A stretch of DNA of 64,000 bases, taken from contig CATLJY010000875.1 in the NCBI GenBank assembly GCA_949987705.1, forward strand, positions 62,001 through 126,000. Reading direction: 5' to 3'. Both the position numbers and the translations under genes were made by a program. Shown piece after piece: positions 11,068 through 23,748 of this stretch. The notes under the pieces are model-generated. The model was not told the DNA's origin, did no database searches, and saw nothing but the letters and a program-made list of their open reading frames with translations. This stretch comes from Thereva unica. Its lineage: Eukaryota > Arthropoda > Insecta > Diptera > Therevidae. The first letter of the stretch is position 1. Every line of letters begins with the position of its first letter.

Positions 11068-11950
11068 CTGCTAATTATAGAGGATGCCCTAAATATGCAG
11101 AGTTCAAGCAACGTATTAAGGCGCGTAAAGAACAAATACAGGCCCAACAAGACCGTAAGGGGCAAATGTTTAAAAATTTAGTTGTACCTGGTATGTCCTT
11201 CGCCCAAATGGCGGCTGGAGCCCAGACAACCAAACAGCAAGTCCCAAAAGCTGCGCCTGCAGCAAGTTCTGGGGACAGCGAGCTGAAAGCGGTTCTCCTA
11301 TCAATTCAAGGGCAAATCGCTCAGCTACAAAAACAACTAAACGAGCAAAACGCCCGTTTAGGCTTAGTATATTCCTTCTTTACGACAGAAACCATCTTTG
11401 GGTAAGCTGATTAATGGCTTTACGCAGGGAGGACAAGATCAAGGTCATTGCGGTGAACGTTAATTCGTTGATAAGAAACGAGAGAAGGGCGAATTTGCTG
11501 ACCCTTTTGCAAAACGAAAATCCTGATGTGCTTCTTGCTAGTGAAACCAATCTAAGCGAAAAGCACAAAGTGGATTACAAAGATTATGTGGTAAATAGGA
11601 GAGATAGACCTAATGCCACACAAGCTGGGGGCCTACTAATACTAGTAAAGACCACCCTTAAACACAAGATAATGTATAGCAGGGACATCGCAAAGTTTCG
11701 GGTGTTAGAAGCGTGCGTTATATACCTCCCTCTGTCTAGTGGCAGAAGGCTGTATATAATTGCCGCGTACGCACCCCAAACCTCCCAATCCAGACTATTT
11801 ATAGAGGAAATGAGCTCTCTTTTTCAAACTCTCCACCTGGAGTCGGAGCAAAATTTTTACTCCATCTCCATCTATCGAAAACTAGTTTAACCAAAAACTT
11901 TAACATTTTTCGAAAAGCTTCAAGCCGCACTAGAAATAGATCAACTGCAG
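11068..11950 (+). pseudogene. Jockey-like LINE: end of gag and start of endonuclease
   Basis: The sequence resumes the gag begun at 613. Ala-Asn-Tyr-Arg-Gly-Cys-Pro completes the last zinc knuckle, then come a basic helix and a Gln-rich coiled coil to about 11404. A second frame from 11414 starts the endonuclease domain (KVIAVNVNSL, DVLLASETNL, GGLLILVK, IIAAYAP) and stops at 11890. The catalytic Asp-Phe-Asn and Ser-Asp-His motifs of a full endonuclease are absent, so the element is truncated near 11950. No reverse transcriptase of this copy is present. Confidence 0.7.
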
Positions 11951-12252
11951 ATTGCAGCTTCAGCGTTTGCAGCGTGTATTAGAAGGAGAGATTAATATGT
12001 AAAACTGCACGAGTGGGAAAGGGAACACAAATCCACGCTGTGCTACGCTCGCATTGGAAACATAGCCTAAACGTGGCAATGTACAATGAGAAGCGTGGCG
12101 CGAGTGCGTTGCTTGAAATATTCGGAAAATTGAATATTTCATGCATGCTAGCTGTTGTGTTGTGAAATTACTGTTAGTGGATGGCAGTTATAGTGAACTC
12201 TAATTGTGTCTTTGTGAAGAAGTGATCTACAATTTTTCTTTTAAAAATAAAA
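11951..12252. other. Intergenic, no gene seen
   Basis: About 300 bp between the truncated LINE and the MADF gene. There are no convincing motifs. It may include the left end of the Harbinger-type unit, but I could not identify its terminal repeat. Confidence 0.3.
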
Positions 12253-13046
12253 ATGCAAAAACTTACTGACGCTAAAATAGAACTCCTTATTGAGTTAGTG
12301 AGAAAACATCCAGGACTTTACGGAAAGGGCGATAAATGTTATAGAAAAAATGAGTGGAGGGAAGAAACCTGGAATGTTATTGCAACAGAGTTGGAAGCAA
12401 GTGGTGTGTAATTTCCTACATATTTTTAATACAATAATCTTTTTAAGTTTAATTTATTTGCAGTGAAAGATTGTAAAAATGCCTGGAAGTCCTTACGGGA
12501 CCAGTTCCGTAGCAGTTTAAAGGAACGCAAGGGCTCTACCGGCCAAGCAGCTCCCGAATCTTGCAACAAGAAAAAATATAAATATTTTGAAAACCTGCTT
12601 TTCCTACAGGACAGGAATCGTTGCAACCCAGAAGGTATGTTAAATATAAGATCGTATTTATTAACCCTCCGTTGGGCACATGGGTCTGGCCAGACCTTTT
12701 GCGATTTTAGTGCTAATTTAAGTAAATTTCTAATTGAGCTGGCTACTTGAAATTTCAAGTACCTTCCTAAAATTTTATTAGCTATCGATCTTTGAAAAAA
12801 TCAGGACGAAAGAACCTACACAGGGATAATTATAAGGGTGTTTTGATGTATACATCGTATTCGTATCTCATGAGTCTGGCCAGACCCATATCTATTTTCT
12901 AAGAAAGATGACGAAATTTTTCCCTTTTTTACTTTTTACTGGAAATTTTTCATTCTAACTGTCATCTTGTATGCGTTTGATGCTTTTCTTTCGCTAATAA
13001 AACATAATTTACGCGCAAAATTGTTGTGATTATTTGGTTGTGCAAA

Positions 13047-14600
13047 ATGAGTGATAAAGTGGAATTGAGTGAAGAAGTGGAACTTATTTATAATACGCGA
13101 CAACGCGGACGTGGTAATTTAGATATCGCATTTGTAGAACGGTTGGCAGCGGCCTTAGCCAATGACATTGAACGTGAAAGAGCTACTGAAGAGAGCCAAG
13201 AATTCGATCCATTCGCTGGCGATGATAACGATGATGATGATGATTATGTGCCAAATGAAGTGGATTCATCAGATATTGAGAACGAAGATGTCATTGAACC
13301 AAATGAAATATTTTCCAGTGATGACGAAGAGGAAATGCAGTCTGATACTGAACAACAAAGCGCATCTAAAGATTGTTTCTATGGTAAAGACGGTACCAAA
13401 TGGAGCAAAGCTCAACCAAATGCTATTGTTCGTGTGCGTCAACATAATGTTGTCCGTTCTCGAGGTGGACCAAAGGAACACAATTCTATTCCAATTGAGG
13501 TGTTCAAAAAAATGTTCACACCGAACATTATTTTTATTATAATCACAGAAACGAATCGTTATGGGAAAGATTCATTTCAAAAATGGAATGTGGCTAATCC
13601 CGATAAAAAACCAAAAGTTTGGAAGGATGTACGTGAAAGCGAGTTAGATGCATTTCTTGCAATACTTCTGGCTGCTGGTGTTTCACACAATAATATGCAA
13701 AAAGCAGACCTTCTGTGGCGTACAGATGGCCTACCCATATTCAGAGCAGCTATGTCTCTAAAACGATTCCTTGCGCTGACACGATTTATTCGGTTTGATT
13801 ATGGACGAACACGTCCATATCGTTTACAAAGTGACAAAGCCGCACCAATTCGCAACATATGGAATTACTTGAACGAAAACCTCGCCAACAACCATAGCCC
13901 ACATGCGAATATTACAATAGATGAGCAATTGTTCCCATACCGTGGAAAAACTAAATTCACTCAATACATACCATCGAAACCAGCAAAATATGGTATAAAA
14001 ATTTGGTGGGCTTGCGATTCTGCAACAAAATATCCATTAGCAGGAAAATTATACACAGGTCGGGAAGAGGGAAGTGAACGTGCCGTAAATCAAGGCGAAA
14101 ATGTCATGTTACAGCTCGCAAAATCCTATGCTAACAGTGGCCGTACAATTGTCCCTGATAATTTCTTCACAACTTTGGACGGAACCAAGCGACTGGCCAA
14201 ACTAGGTCTCGCATTCGTTGGCACCATTCGATCCAACAAGAGATGTATCCCTGATGAGATGAGAAAGCATCCCCATTGTCCTATTCTTTCATCTTGTTTT
14301 GGATTTCACGACAATTTGCAGCTACGTGCCAAAAAAGAATAAGTGTGTGAACTTACTTTCTACTGTGCACTATACAAAATTAAGCAATTATCTATTACAA
14401 TGCGAATAAAGCAGGCGTCGATTGCATGGATCAAATGCTCACTCATTTCACATCAAAACGATCAACAAAAAGGTGGACTTTTGCTTTTTTCTGCAATATG
14501 TTAGATGTCGCCGCATTGGCTGCATTTTGCATTTGCAAAGAAGTAGATGCCAACATCAAAAATGACGCTAGACGAAATTTCCTAACCACGTTATGTAACT
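13047..14600 (+). pseudogene. piggyBac transposase, frameshifted near the C-terminus
   Basis: The frame from Met 13047 starts with an acidic N-terminus (DDDDDY run), then the DDE_Tnp_1_7 core: WKDVRESELDAFLAILLAAG, SLKRFLALTRFIRFD, TIDEQLFPYRG, KYGIKIWWACDS (first Asp of the triad), VPDNFFTTL (second Asp). It stops at 14342. Downstream in another frame the family C-terminus resumes, with GVDCMDQM (third Asp) and RRNFLTTL, and ends at about 14600. At least one indel therefore separates the third catalytic Asp from the rest. No Cys-rich C-terminal domain is visible. I chose Met 13047 because no ATG lies upstream in frame. Confidence 0.85.
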
Positions 14601-14651
14601 AGCGCAATTTAAAATATGCGTTTTAAAGAACGCATATTTTAAATTGCGCTA
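14600..14651. repeat. Perfect 23-bp inverted repeat with 6-nt loop
   Basis: The arms 14600-14622 and 14629-14651 are exact reverse complements, centred on TTAAAG. It lies at the stop codon of the decayed transposase frame inside the piggyBac and could form a strong hairpin in the transcript. Confidence 0.85.
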
Positions 14652-15860
14652 TTTTTAAAAAATCAAAAAACAATACCGTGGATTTTTTATATGTTAAAAT
14701 ATAAACGTTTCCCTTTAATTTGACGCTAATAACGTCAACATCGGTGAGGGCGTTTTTGAGAAATTGATGTTTGAAGTTTGTGACTAAATTGTGACTGAAT
14801 AGCTAATAAAAACAAATAGTTTTGTAATTACATTTTATAATCGTATCAGTCTATTAAAACACATCCCCTAGAAGTAGAAAATATTTTTTCCCTAATGAAT
14901 TTGGATGTAAAACATTAAATTTAAGCCATTTATTAAATTTAGTTTGAATAAAACCGCGATTTTTGATATAATTTGTTATTAATTAATTTCCAGCGTTAAC
15001 ACGACAATTTCGTTAAAACAACGTTATTTCTGGTAGATTTGGGATTAGAACTAACGAAAAAATACGTTTACCGATATAAAAAAAATTGTCCGATTTGACG
15101 TGGAATTACCCATATGCATCATATTTTATTAAGTTACAACGCACTATCAAAAATCCAATATTTAGATACAAATTGATGAAAAAGTATATGGGTCTGGCCA
15201 GACTCGTGAGGTCCGAATGTGTCTACCCGAACATGTGCCTGACGGAGGGTTAATATCACAATGGTTATAGAGCAACCTGTAACTTCCAGGCCGCAGAACA
15301 GGAAGATATTAATGACATTAGCAAAACAGACGAGGACAACACTCTCTTTTGGACACAAATAGACGGAGAAGATTTAACCGTAGAGTCTGAGCATGCTACT
15401 TCCAGCGAAGGAAGCAGACAGACACTTTCTTTTTAATGCTCCTCGACAGCAAAGTTCCTCTTCTGTGTCCAGAACTTCAACTCCGATCCAGGCAAAAAAA
15501 CGAAAAATGGAAGAGAATACCGAGCAGGCGTTCGGAGATTTTTTAAAAGATTTGCTCCAGCAGGTGTCGGAGAAATCGAAAGACGACATTGACGACGTAG
15601 ATAATTTCTTTTTGGGATTATCTCACACCGTTAAAAGTCAGCAATTGACACCATTGCAGCTTATAAACGTCTGCAATGCAAAATAACCCTACTTATCTCG
15701 CAAGAGATCAATAAATGCAAAGTACAAAATCCTTGAAATAAAATTTTTAAACCCAATATTTTTTTTATTCAAGAAGTTAATGTTTATTTTATTTTAAACA
15801 GAATGTTATTTATTTTATGTTTAATATAATTTTATGAACTGTTAATTAATTAATTAATGT

Positions 15861-16240
15861 CTATTGATATAGATATTCACTCAATTTGTTCCTTATGTGG
15901 TATGCTTCCCTTGAAGAATTGTGGGCACGAGCCGCTGGAAGTCTTCTCATTGGCCCGTTTTCTTCTCTCCATTGCCCCGTAACAATTGATCCATCAACAA
16001 TTGTATCAACATAATTGTCTGGACAATATGATGCGCATTTTTGGAACATCCGAAAATTGTGCAGGACGAATGAAGCAAATGAATATTAGTACATCCACCG
16101 TATCTGGCAAGGCATGGATATCGTTCTTCAGCACTCTCCACCTTGCCGTCAGCACTCCAAAGGAATTCTCAATCGTAACCCTCGCATGAGATTCTAGTAT
16201 TAAAGTTTTGCTCTTGAGGTTGTAAATTGAAGCTGTGAGT
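15861..16240 (-). pseudogene. PIF/Harbinger transposase C-terminal fragment
   Basis: On the minus strand the frame near 16200-16050 reads a family-typical HARVTIENSFGVL block holding the third catalytic residue (Glu), followed by RWRVL and a Leu/Ile-rich helix. A frameshift then moves to a second frame (FQKCASYCPDNY...) that ends at 15861. The first and second Asp regions are missing, so this is a relic. Its convergent arrangement with the MADF/BESS gene (gap about 175 bp) suggests that both are remnants of one Harbinger-type unit. Confidence 0.65.
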
Positions 16241-16829
16241 TAGGTGGAAAATAATTTCTTCTTTGTCATTACATGCAAAACTTTATGGTCTTACTGGGGA
16301 ACGGACGCATTAACCCTGAAAATAATTTCTCGGCTGCTCGTTTTCTCGAGCTATTTTCGAAAGACAACTTGTCGAGAATTATTCGAGAAACAATCGTTAA
16401 AATGATCCCTAAAGCTTTCACGCTCTTTTCATGGTTTTGTTTGCTTCTCCCTTCCAGAATTGCTTTGTTTTGCTATCGGGTAAGGAGTATATGAGTGTGT
16501 GTGCGTTAAGATGACTTGCCTGCGCAGGCGCGGTGGGAATTAGCTGGGCGTCCTTTTCAGTAGTTAAATCCTGGTTAAGGCGTGAGCATGCGTGTTTTAA
16601 ATGTGAAAATTAGAGATAAATAAAGTGATTACATAAAATAGTGAAGTTAAGATAATTAACAACCGATAAATTAATATCGCGGTAAGTACATTTTTTAACT
16701 TTTTGTTTTTTTTTTTATAGTAGGGACTGTTAAGAAGATTTTAAGGGGTCGTAGAGCCTCCTACGAGTTGTTTTGGGGCCGTGGAAGGGTTTTTTAGGTG
16801 CATTTTTTTATGATGCACCTACGAATTGA
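16241..16829. other. Non-coding stretch, no gene recognised
   Basis: AT-rich DNA with a GC-richer patch at about 16500-16570. A short hairpin (AGGTGCAT...ATGCACCT, about 16795-16820) lies just before the pogo-like element. No protein or RNA gene is supported. Confidence 0.4.
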
Positions 16830-18350
16830 TGTACAGTAAAAATCGGATAAGTGCAAGTATGGTTAAGTACACGAATCGGTTAGGTGCAAAATTTTAAAGA
16901 TATTTGCATTTCAGATTTATTTTACACATACTTTTTTTCTGATAAGTGCAATTCTTTTTAGTGCATAAATCGTTTATTGTCACAAAATTTTTGTGCAGAA
17001 ATATTGACTTTGATAGAAATTTCTTTCGGATAAGCGCACAAAAAATTTCAACACTTTTTAATTGGAAGGTACTTAACCCAATGACTTAGTATCTTAGTAT
17101 ATATAGGAGCTTTCTGTTTTCAACAGGAATGCACTGTAACCAACTTCACCTATCTCAAGATGTCACTTGGTAACTTGTCAAAATTGAAACCGTTGCCGCC
17201 GAGATTTTCTGCTAATACATATCTGGGTATAGTACATATTTCTGAAAATTTTAAAAGTAATTTCACTGCTATTTTCGTTTTAGTATCGTTATGACGAGAA
17301 ATAGGAAGCTTGTTTCGCTTTCTGTGGAGCAAAAAATTCGAATTTTAGACAGTCTCAAAAGTGGGAGTCGCAGAAGCGATATTGCAAAAGATTATGGTTG
17401 TAACCTATCCACAATTTCGCGGATTCTAAAAAAAGAAGAACACATTCGAAGCATTGTTCTTGAAAACAAAAATGTGAAAAGAAAGCGACAAAGGACTGCA
17501 AAGCATCACATCCTGGATAAAGCGCTCTACAAATGGTTTTGCCAAATGCGAACAAAACATGCTGTTATTAACGGGCCAATGCTCCTGGAAAAAGCAAAAC
17601 AGTTCGCAATTTCCTTAAATATTGATCTCAATTCCAATCCTGAATGGTTAAACAGATGGAAATCGAGGAACAATATAAAACTAAGCAAAATTTCTGGAGA
17701 AAAACAAAGTTCAGCCAAGCCAGCAGCAGATACATGGCTAAAAGATGTTTTACCTGGCATTCTAAGAAATTATCAAGATAAAGACGTTTTTAATGCAGAC
17801 AAATCCAGTCTTTTTTATAAAGCACTTCCTAATAAAACATATGCTGCTAAAGGTGAAGAAGTAATAGGAGGGAAAAACAGCAAAATTCGTCTTACATTAT
17901 TGTTTCTTTCGAATGCTGATGGATCTTATAAAAGGATTTTCATAATTGGTCGAGCTAAAAGACCTAGATGTTACAGTGGAAAAGAAATTCCTGCCGATTA
18001 CTTTTCGAACTCGAAGGCATGGATGACAAGTGCTTTGTCGACGGTGATTCTGAAAAATTTTAACGATGAAATGGTAAAAAATAACCGAAGGGTGGTCCTT
18101 TTTGTCGACAATGCTGCTTGCCATAAATTAGGACCTGGGGTTTCTTTGAGTAATGTGAATATAATTTTTTTGCCAGCCAGACCATCGCTTTTCGAGAGAA
18201 CATCAAGCTCCGAGAAAGTAGAAAAGAAAGTGTGCAAAGTTATTTAGTTAATTGTCTTTTTACTATTCCATGAATTCTTAAAAAGCTCTAAAAGTGTTCT
18301 TTTATCCTTATTTTGATTAAAATTGGGCACTGTGATAATTTTACCGTGCA
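16830..18350 (+). mobile_element. Pogo/Tigger-like Tc1/mariner-superfamily element, internally deleted
   Basis: A left end reading TACAGTAAAAATCGG at about 16831 matches the CAGT start and TA target of pogo-type elements. The transposase below fills the centre. The right terminal repeat is not clear; an ATAATTTTACCGTGCA stretch at about 18334-18350 is only a weak match. The ends are therefore approximate. Confidence 0.55.
17291..18247 (+). pseudogene. Pogo-like transposase, C-terminally deleted (318 aa)
   Basis: From Met 17291 a CENP-B-type double helix-turn-helix is seen: residues about 5-55 (KIRILDSLKSGSRRSDIAKD, STISRILKK), then a second half with WLNRWKSR. The DDE core follows, with NADKSSLFYK (first Asp), LLFLSNADGSYK and VVLFVDNAACHK (second Asp). 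After IIFLPAR at about 18180 the usual SHLQPLD/third-acid region is replaced by unrelated Ser/Glu/Lys residues and a stop, so an internal deletion removed the end of the catalytic core. The first half is otherwise undamaged, which points to a fairly young loss. Confidence 0.8.
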
Positions 18351-18552
18351 CCTATTCAAATCCACGAGGGATATCATAACCCCTAAAGTGAGCGAAGCGC
18401 ATGCTTCTCATCAAGTCCCTGGTGTCGTCCATGGAAAATTACCCGGAGACGCAACAATGGAATCCAACAGACGCACCAAGCTCTTTAAAAGGCATCCTGA
18501 GCATTTCTAAAACGCTAATAACACTATCTTTACAGAAAATGTAGATTCCCAC

Positions 18553-18831
18553 GTGGTCGAAACTATAACGGTTTCCACCCCTGAAATGGCATCCAATCCT
18601 TCCCAACCGGTCAGCGCTAGCAGCGAAACTGTACATTTGAAAGGAGCTTCTGAAAACATACAACCATATGAAATTAGGGACCCTACAGCTAAAAGGACGC
18701 GTTCACGTAAATCTGATGGAGAAGATGACACTCCCCAGCTTAGTGAATCAACCATAAAGGATGGCTGGACACTGGTTAAAAAACCTCGTAAAAATTCACC
18801 AGGGGCCTTATTCTCTATTACAATACTCAAA
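18553..18831 (+). pseudogene. Probable N-terminal fragment of a LINE gag
   Basis: The short frame from Met 18553 is Ser/Thr-rich, then basic, and ends in KDGWTLVKKPRK at about 18795, a motif often found before the RNA-binding region of jockey-like ORF1 proteins. It ends without zinc knuckles. Identification is tentative. Confidence 0.35.
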
Positions 18832-18989
18832 TGCTTTTTACTCGAAACTGTTATCCGATTACAATATTGTTTCCTCTAGTATCTACAGGAATTAGCTTCT
18901 ACTACATTTTAAAAACAAATGCCACTTTTCTGTTGAAGTTCATCTGACGTGAGAAGTAAGTTTTTATATTTACAAAATAAACGTAATTT

Positions 18990-20198
18990 ACACGAAATAC
19001 TGTGGCTATTACCCGCCGTAAATTAAGGGACAAGTCAAATATTTTGGATATGCCCGAGATAATGTAAAATTTCTTTATATTTTATTATTGTTAGTTTAAT
19101 ATTTAATTTTTAGGTTTGTGAAATTATTTAGGCTTTCGAAAGAGGCCTTTTTACATGTTTATAATAATATAAATTCACTCATGAAACAACCTTTGCGGAT
19201 TACAAGCGTGCCTCCGATTCTAAAATTGGCAATTACCCTGCGGTTCCTCGCTCAGGGTAGTTACCAACAAAGTGTTGGGCAGGAATACATAACACCCGTA
19301 TGCCAAGCTACGGTTTCAAGGGTCTGCCAAGATAATATCTATATTAGAGGAAAAAGTGTGTCCTGCAGAAATATCCGTCGAAATGACAGAGCAGGAAAAA
19401 CTTGCGGCCAAAAAGGAGTTTTTTGTTAAAAGCGGGATTCCAAATATAATTGGAGCGATTGATGGGACACATGTAAGGATAGTTAGACCCAAAGAATTAG
19501 AACACCTATATTATAGTAGAAAAGGATACCGCACTTTGAATGTCATGGTTGTAAGTAAATACAATATATGGTTTACATTAAATATAACAAAACTATTGAT
19601 TACAGATTTGTGACCATGCTTTGAAAATAAGGGCAGTGAATGCTTGCCATGGAGGAGCATCACATGATTCGGCTGTATGGGCAACAAGCGCCGAAAGATA
19701 TTATTTAGAGGATAAGTTCCGAAGCGGTAATAAAGAATGGATCGTGGGTAATTTTTTTACTTAACCACTTTAGTTCATGCATAATAATTTTTTTTGCTTT
19801 CAGGGGATTCCGGTTATCCACTTGAACCATGGCTCATTACTCCCTATAGAGCTGCGGAAGAGAACTCTCCAGAATCGCGTTTTAATCAAAAACACGCAAA
19901 AGCGAGGAATGTTATTGAAAGAGCTTTTGGTTTGTTAAAGGGGCGATTTAGATGCCTGTTGTCAGCTAGAGAGTTGCACTATAATCCCCAAAAGGCAGCA
20001 AAAATCTTCAATGTCTGCGCTGCTCTTCATAATATATGTTTAAATTATAGAGTAGATTTAGATTCGGATTTAGTTGTAAGCGCAGCAGAGTGTTGTAATG
20101 TTTCTGCTTTTAATGATACTGGAAATAGAGAGGCTCAAAATATTAGGAATAATATACGAGATAGTTTAAGAAATTTACCAAATGTATCAAATCATTAA
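18990..20198 (+). pseudogene. PIF/Harbinger (HARBI1-like) transposase with introns, one frameshift
   Basis: A DDE_Tnp_4-type transposase is spread over four exons: about 18990-19063, 19114-19550, 19606-19747 and 19804-20198. All three introns have GT-AG borders (50, 55 and 56 bp). The sequence shows FRLSKEAFLHV, then IIGAIDGTHVRI (first Asp), DSGYPLEPWLITPY after the third intron (second Asp) and ARNVIERAFGLLKGRFRCL (catalytic Glu), ending in CAALHNICL. Exon 2 changes frame near 19325, so the copy is broken by at least one indel or carries a sequence error there. Terminal repeats were not identified. Confidence 0.75.
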
Positions 20199-23100
20199 AA
20201 ATATTTATAAAAAATGTATTTGCGAAAAACTTATAAAAGAACAGCAGCAGAATTCAGTGTATGTCATGTAATATTTCTAAAAAAAAACTTATTATATCAT
20301 TTCAAAAAACTTTAACATAATGTAACGGTCGGCGGCCCGAAAACCAACCCCGGAACAATCCCTGGCGCAATCCTCGGTCATATTCGCCTCAACGGCATTA
20401 TTGAATTAACCGTTAGAATAAATCTACACAACCCCCTCACTTTCGTTCTTTATCCAAAGGAAAAAATGTAAACAATTTCTTTATTCAAAATTTTTGTTTC
20501 TCCTCAGCAAAAATCTTCTCACACCAAAACTTTCGGAAGAAAACTTCCTTTTGCCTAATTACGCACGCCTATGCCCTAATAATCAGCCCTGGGTTAAACC
20601 TCCCACCCACACATAAGCATCGGTCCAGAAAATTCCATCGGGTAACCAATCCAAGCCCTTCGCGCAAGAATAATCGCATGACGCCGAGGCACACATAAAC
20701 ATAATGAATGTAGCCTGCATGTATGAATAGGGACACATAGGCAAATGCTCAATGATGCCAGCGCAAGAATTTCTTCTAGCGCTATCACCCCGCCCCCAAA
20801 AAAGCCACGCTAACCTTATAAGGAGACAAAATTGAGGAAATTTCCAGGAATCGTCTCGCAGAAGTGGCTAAGCATTTTGGCTGGGCCGAGACTGAGTTGC
20901 TCAGTCATAAAAGTCTGAACCGTGAACCAGCGAGGAAGTCGCAAGAGAAAAGAATAATAAACGGAACATTTTTAGAAGAAAAAAGAAAAAGTTTTTTTTG
21001 TTTGGTTACCGAGTGTCGCTCGCGGGAGTTATACATTCTGCTTGGATAATATATTTTCTTTGCCAGTTAAAGAATAAGGTTGTCAGTCCGATCATTTTTT
21101 GGTGTTTTAATTTAATTTCCCATTGTGCGAAATAATTGTCTTGAGTATACATCGGGAAATAACCAGATCCATGTAATCATAAACGGAAAGGTGATGTGTT
21201 TTGTTAATGTGCCGTTGTCGCATTCGAAAGGAATTACCAGTTTAGTGTCCCAGATCACGGGACGTAGAGGCAGTAGGTACCAGCCAGCAGCGAGTCCTTT
21301 AAGAAGGAGGAGATATGTAAGAACGCCTATGTAAGGTAACTTTTTCCCTAGTAGTTGAGGTCCAAGAAAAAATATAGAAAAAAAAAACTAAAGTGCCAAT
21401 GAAGAATTAAAGAAGAAATGACGACACAAGCAAGAAAATGAGAATAATAGTTAATAAACAATCATATTAATCCGGCGGAAATAAAACCAAAACGCTAAGA
21501 AAAAGAAAAAAAAAATCGTGTCGTAACTTGTTTTTTTTCTCACGTGCTTGTGGCTTGCAATTGCGAACTTTATATGAATGTAAATTTTTGATTCGTGGAT
21601 AAAACACAAGAAACTGTTTTTATTAATTATTATGTACTTTCGCATCTAAGTGATGAACGAATGGCGATTCATTAACCAAAATTTACCTGATTATCTTTGC
21701 ACAATTTTTGTATTATATACAATTTACGTAGGTTAGTAGGATATAGGAAATTCGATTTACTTTCTATGTGTTAACTTACGAAAAAGAAGGAAGCTCAAAA
21801 AAGAGAAAAAAATGAGAAAACATTACTCTTCTGTTGAAAATAATTTATTGAGAATTTAAAAAAAAAAAAAAAACAAATAATAATAATGATATTAGTAATA
21901 AGAAATGCGGCGTTGTTTTTTTTTTGTGTAATGCTCGATTTAATAGGTTAAGTAGCATGTAGCTATCGCTGTAATCCCTTACTCCCGAATACAATGATTA
22001 AAGGGAAAATTTCAAGACAACAAAGGTACCTGGAAAAAAGAGAGAAAAGAAAAAAAATTTTATTAATATTATAAGATGATACGGTGATTAAGTGAAAAAG
22101 TAAGGAAAATGTAAAAAGAATCGATTCCCGATTTATAGTTACAGAGAAAAAAAAAACAAATAATTTATTAAAAGAAATATGTTAATTTAGAGTTTTTTTT
22201 GCAAGAAAAAAGGAAAAACCCCCAAAGTATAATCTTGTTTGTTGACAAAATACAACTAATATTCTAGTGATTTTTTTAAATAATAAAAAAAATAATAAAG
22301 GAAAAGGGAAAGATATTGGAAAGAAATTTGTTATGAAAACTAGTTTTTAATTTTTTTGTGTTATTATATTGGTATTATTGAATGTTAATTACCGCCTTAA
22401 GTGTAAGCGTAAGTTGTATAATGACAAAAATTGAAAGTAAAAACGACCTTCGTCTAAGAAACAAGAAATTTAAAAAAAAAAAAAAACGAAAGAAGAATAA
22501 AAATCAAGGAAATTTATTTCTATATACAAAGGATAATTGTCGAAAATTTTTTTTTGTTGCTGCTTGTTGAGTGGCCCTGCGCCTCGTCCTGTGGCTCTAT
22601 TAAGAGGGTTACATGTTCATTTCTTTTGGGGTGTGTGCCAAGTACATTCTTGTTGTAACAATATGTAGAACGGCTTAGAGGAGCGGAGCATGGTGACCGG
22701 TGGGAGGCTGTGTTCCTACCAGGACAATGTAAGTACTTTTAGTAGTTAGTTTTTTTCAGGTTTCACCTTCGCCCGCGACCGCTCGCATGACTATGCCCCG
22801 CTGGCTATAATCACTCTCGATGGCACCGGACAGGTACCCCTTATCGTTTCTTTTATGAACATTTTTTTTTGGTTCATCTGCGGCACGTGTTCTGTAATTG
22901 GTTTGTTCAAAACTGTCACCCTCTTTTCCTTGGCTCCATACACCACGAACCCCCCCCATCCGGCGAGCTAGTTAGAGCATCGCTAGACGTGCCCAACCGA
23001 GTGTAGTGGAGGCAAACCAGTTTTTTTTCTCGGCGACACTAGTCCAGCCACCCTTCTGGGTCATTAGTGACCCCTGCCCCTTTCTTTTTTTGTAATATGT

Positions 23101-23748
23101 TTGTGGCCCCTTGTGGCAACAATATTCTTCAGTCCTTCTTCGAGCACCAGCTTGACAACACTCCCCGGCGAGCTAGTGAACTCCGTGTGGCCGGCAGCAC
23201 AATACCAGCGTCCTCTTAATTTTGTCTCCATTGAATTTTTTCTTATTTATGAAATAAATTGTTTTTTTTTGTATGGAAAGTGAATTATTTAAATTTTTTT
23301 TACAGTTACAGTATTGTTAACTATTAACATGACAGCACTGCATAAACATTCAGATCCAAAGTTACGTTTATTTTAGGAAAAAGAAGACTTACTTTTGTTG
23401 AATCAAATTTTTTACAAGTGTCCTCTCAATTTAGTCAGTGACTGTATATCAGTATACATTTCTGAGGAAAAACAAATAAGCAAATAAGTTAATAAAATAA
23501 AATAAAATAAAGGAACTATAAACATTTAACACAAATAAGCAAATAAATTAATAAAGCAAACCAAAATAAATGGAAGGGAATAAATGGAATTTTGAAGGTT
23601 TAAATCATTGATAAAATGACCGAATAAAAGCCCCCACGTGAGGCCCTCGGGAATAATGATGCCTCCGCGAAGGGCGAGTTCCTTCCGCTGGATTCCACCG
23701 GGCACCTAGTCTCCTCGAGGATGACCGTTTCTCGCTGACCGAACCACC
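20199..23748. other. 3.5 kb AT-rich DNA without supported genes
   Basis: Long poly-A/poly-T runs dominate. At about 20336 a TGTAACGGTCGGCGG start resembles an LTR end but I found no partner. A GC-richer patch at 22560-23170 has splice-like borders but no long frame. No RNA gene was recognised. The stretch may hold remains of an older LTR element. Confidence 0.4.

Larger units (their letters stand above)
12661..15253 (+). mobile_element. piggyBac-family transposon in an intron
   Basis: TTAA duplications at 12661-12664 and 15250-15253 flank terminal inverted repeats that start CCCTCCGT on the left and end ACGGAGGG on the right. TTAA targeting is diagnostic of piggyBac. Subterminal copies of the palindrome GTCTGGCCAGAC occur near both ends (about 12684 and 15189) and once inside (about 12874). 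Total length is about 2.6 kb, close to an autonomous element. Its transposase is damaged, so it is probably immobile unless helped in trans. Confidence 0.9.
12253..15686 (+). pseudogene. MADF/BESS (Myb-like) accessory gene of a PIF/Harbinger-type element, split by piggyBac
   Basis: Exon 1 (12253-12403) opens with Met and the start of a MADF domain (ELLIELVRKHPGLYGKG, then Trp residues). A 60-bp intron (gtgtgt...ttgcag) leads to exon 2 (12464-12634), which completes the domain (CKNAWKSLRDQFR, KYFENLLFLQD). The next intron starts gtatgt at 12635 and contains the piggyBac. The acceptor is probably just before 15273. Exon 3 has an acidic linker and a BESS-like C-terminus (DDVDNFFLGLSHTVKSQ, ending 15686), but the linker frame stops at 15436 and the BESS part is in another frame, so the gene is frameshifted. 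MADF or Myb-like DNA-binding proteins accompany Harbinger transposases, and a convergent transposase fragment lies next door at 15861-16240. Confidence 0.6.
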
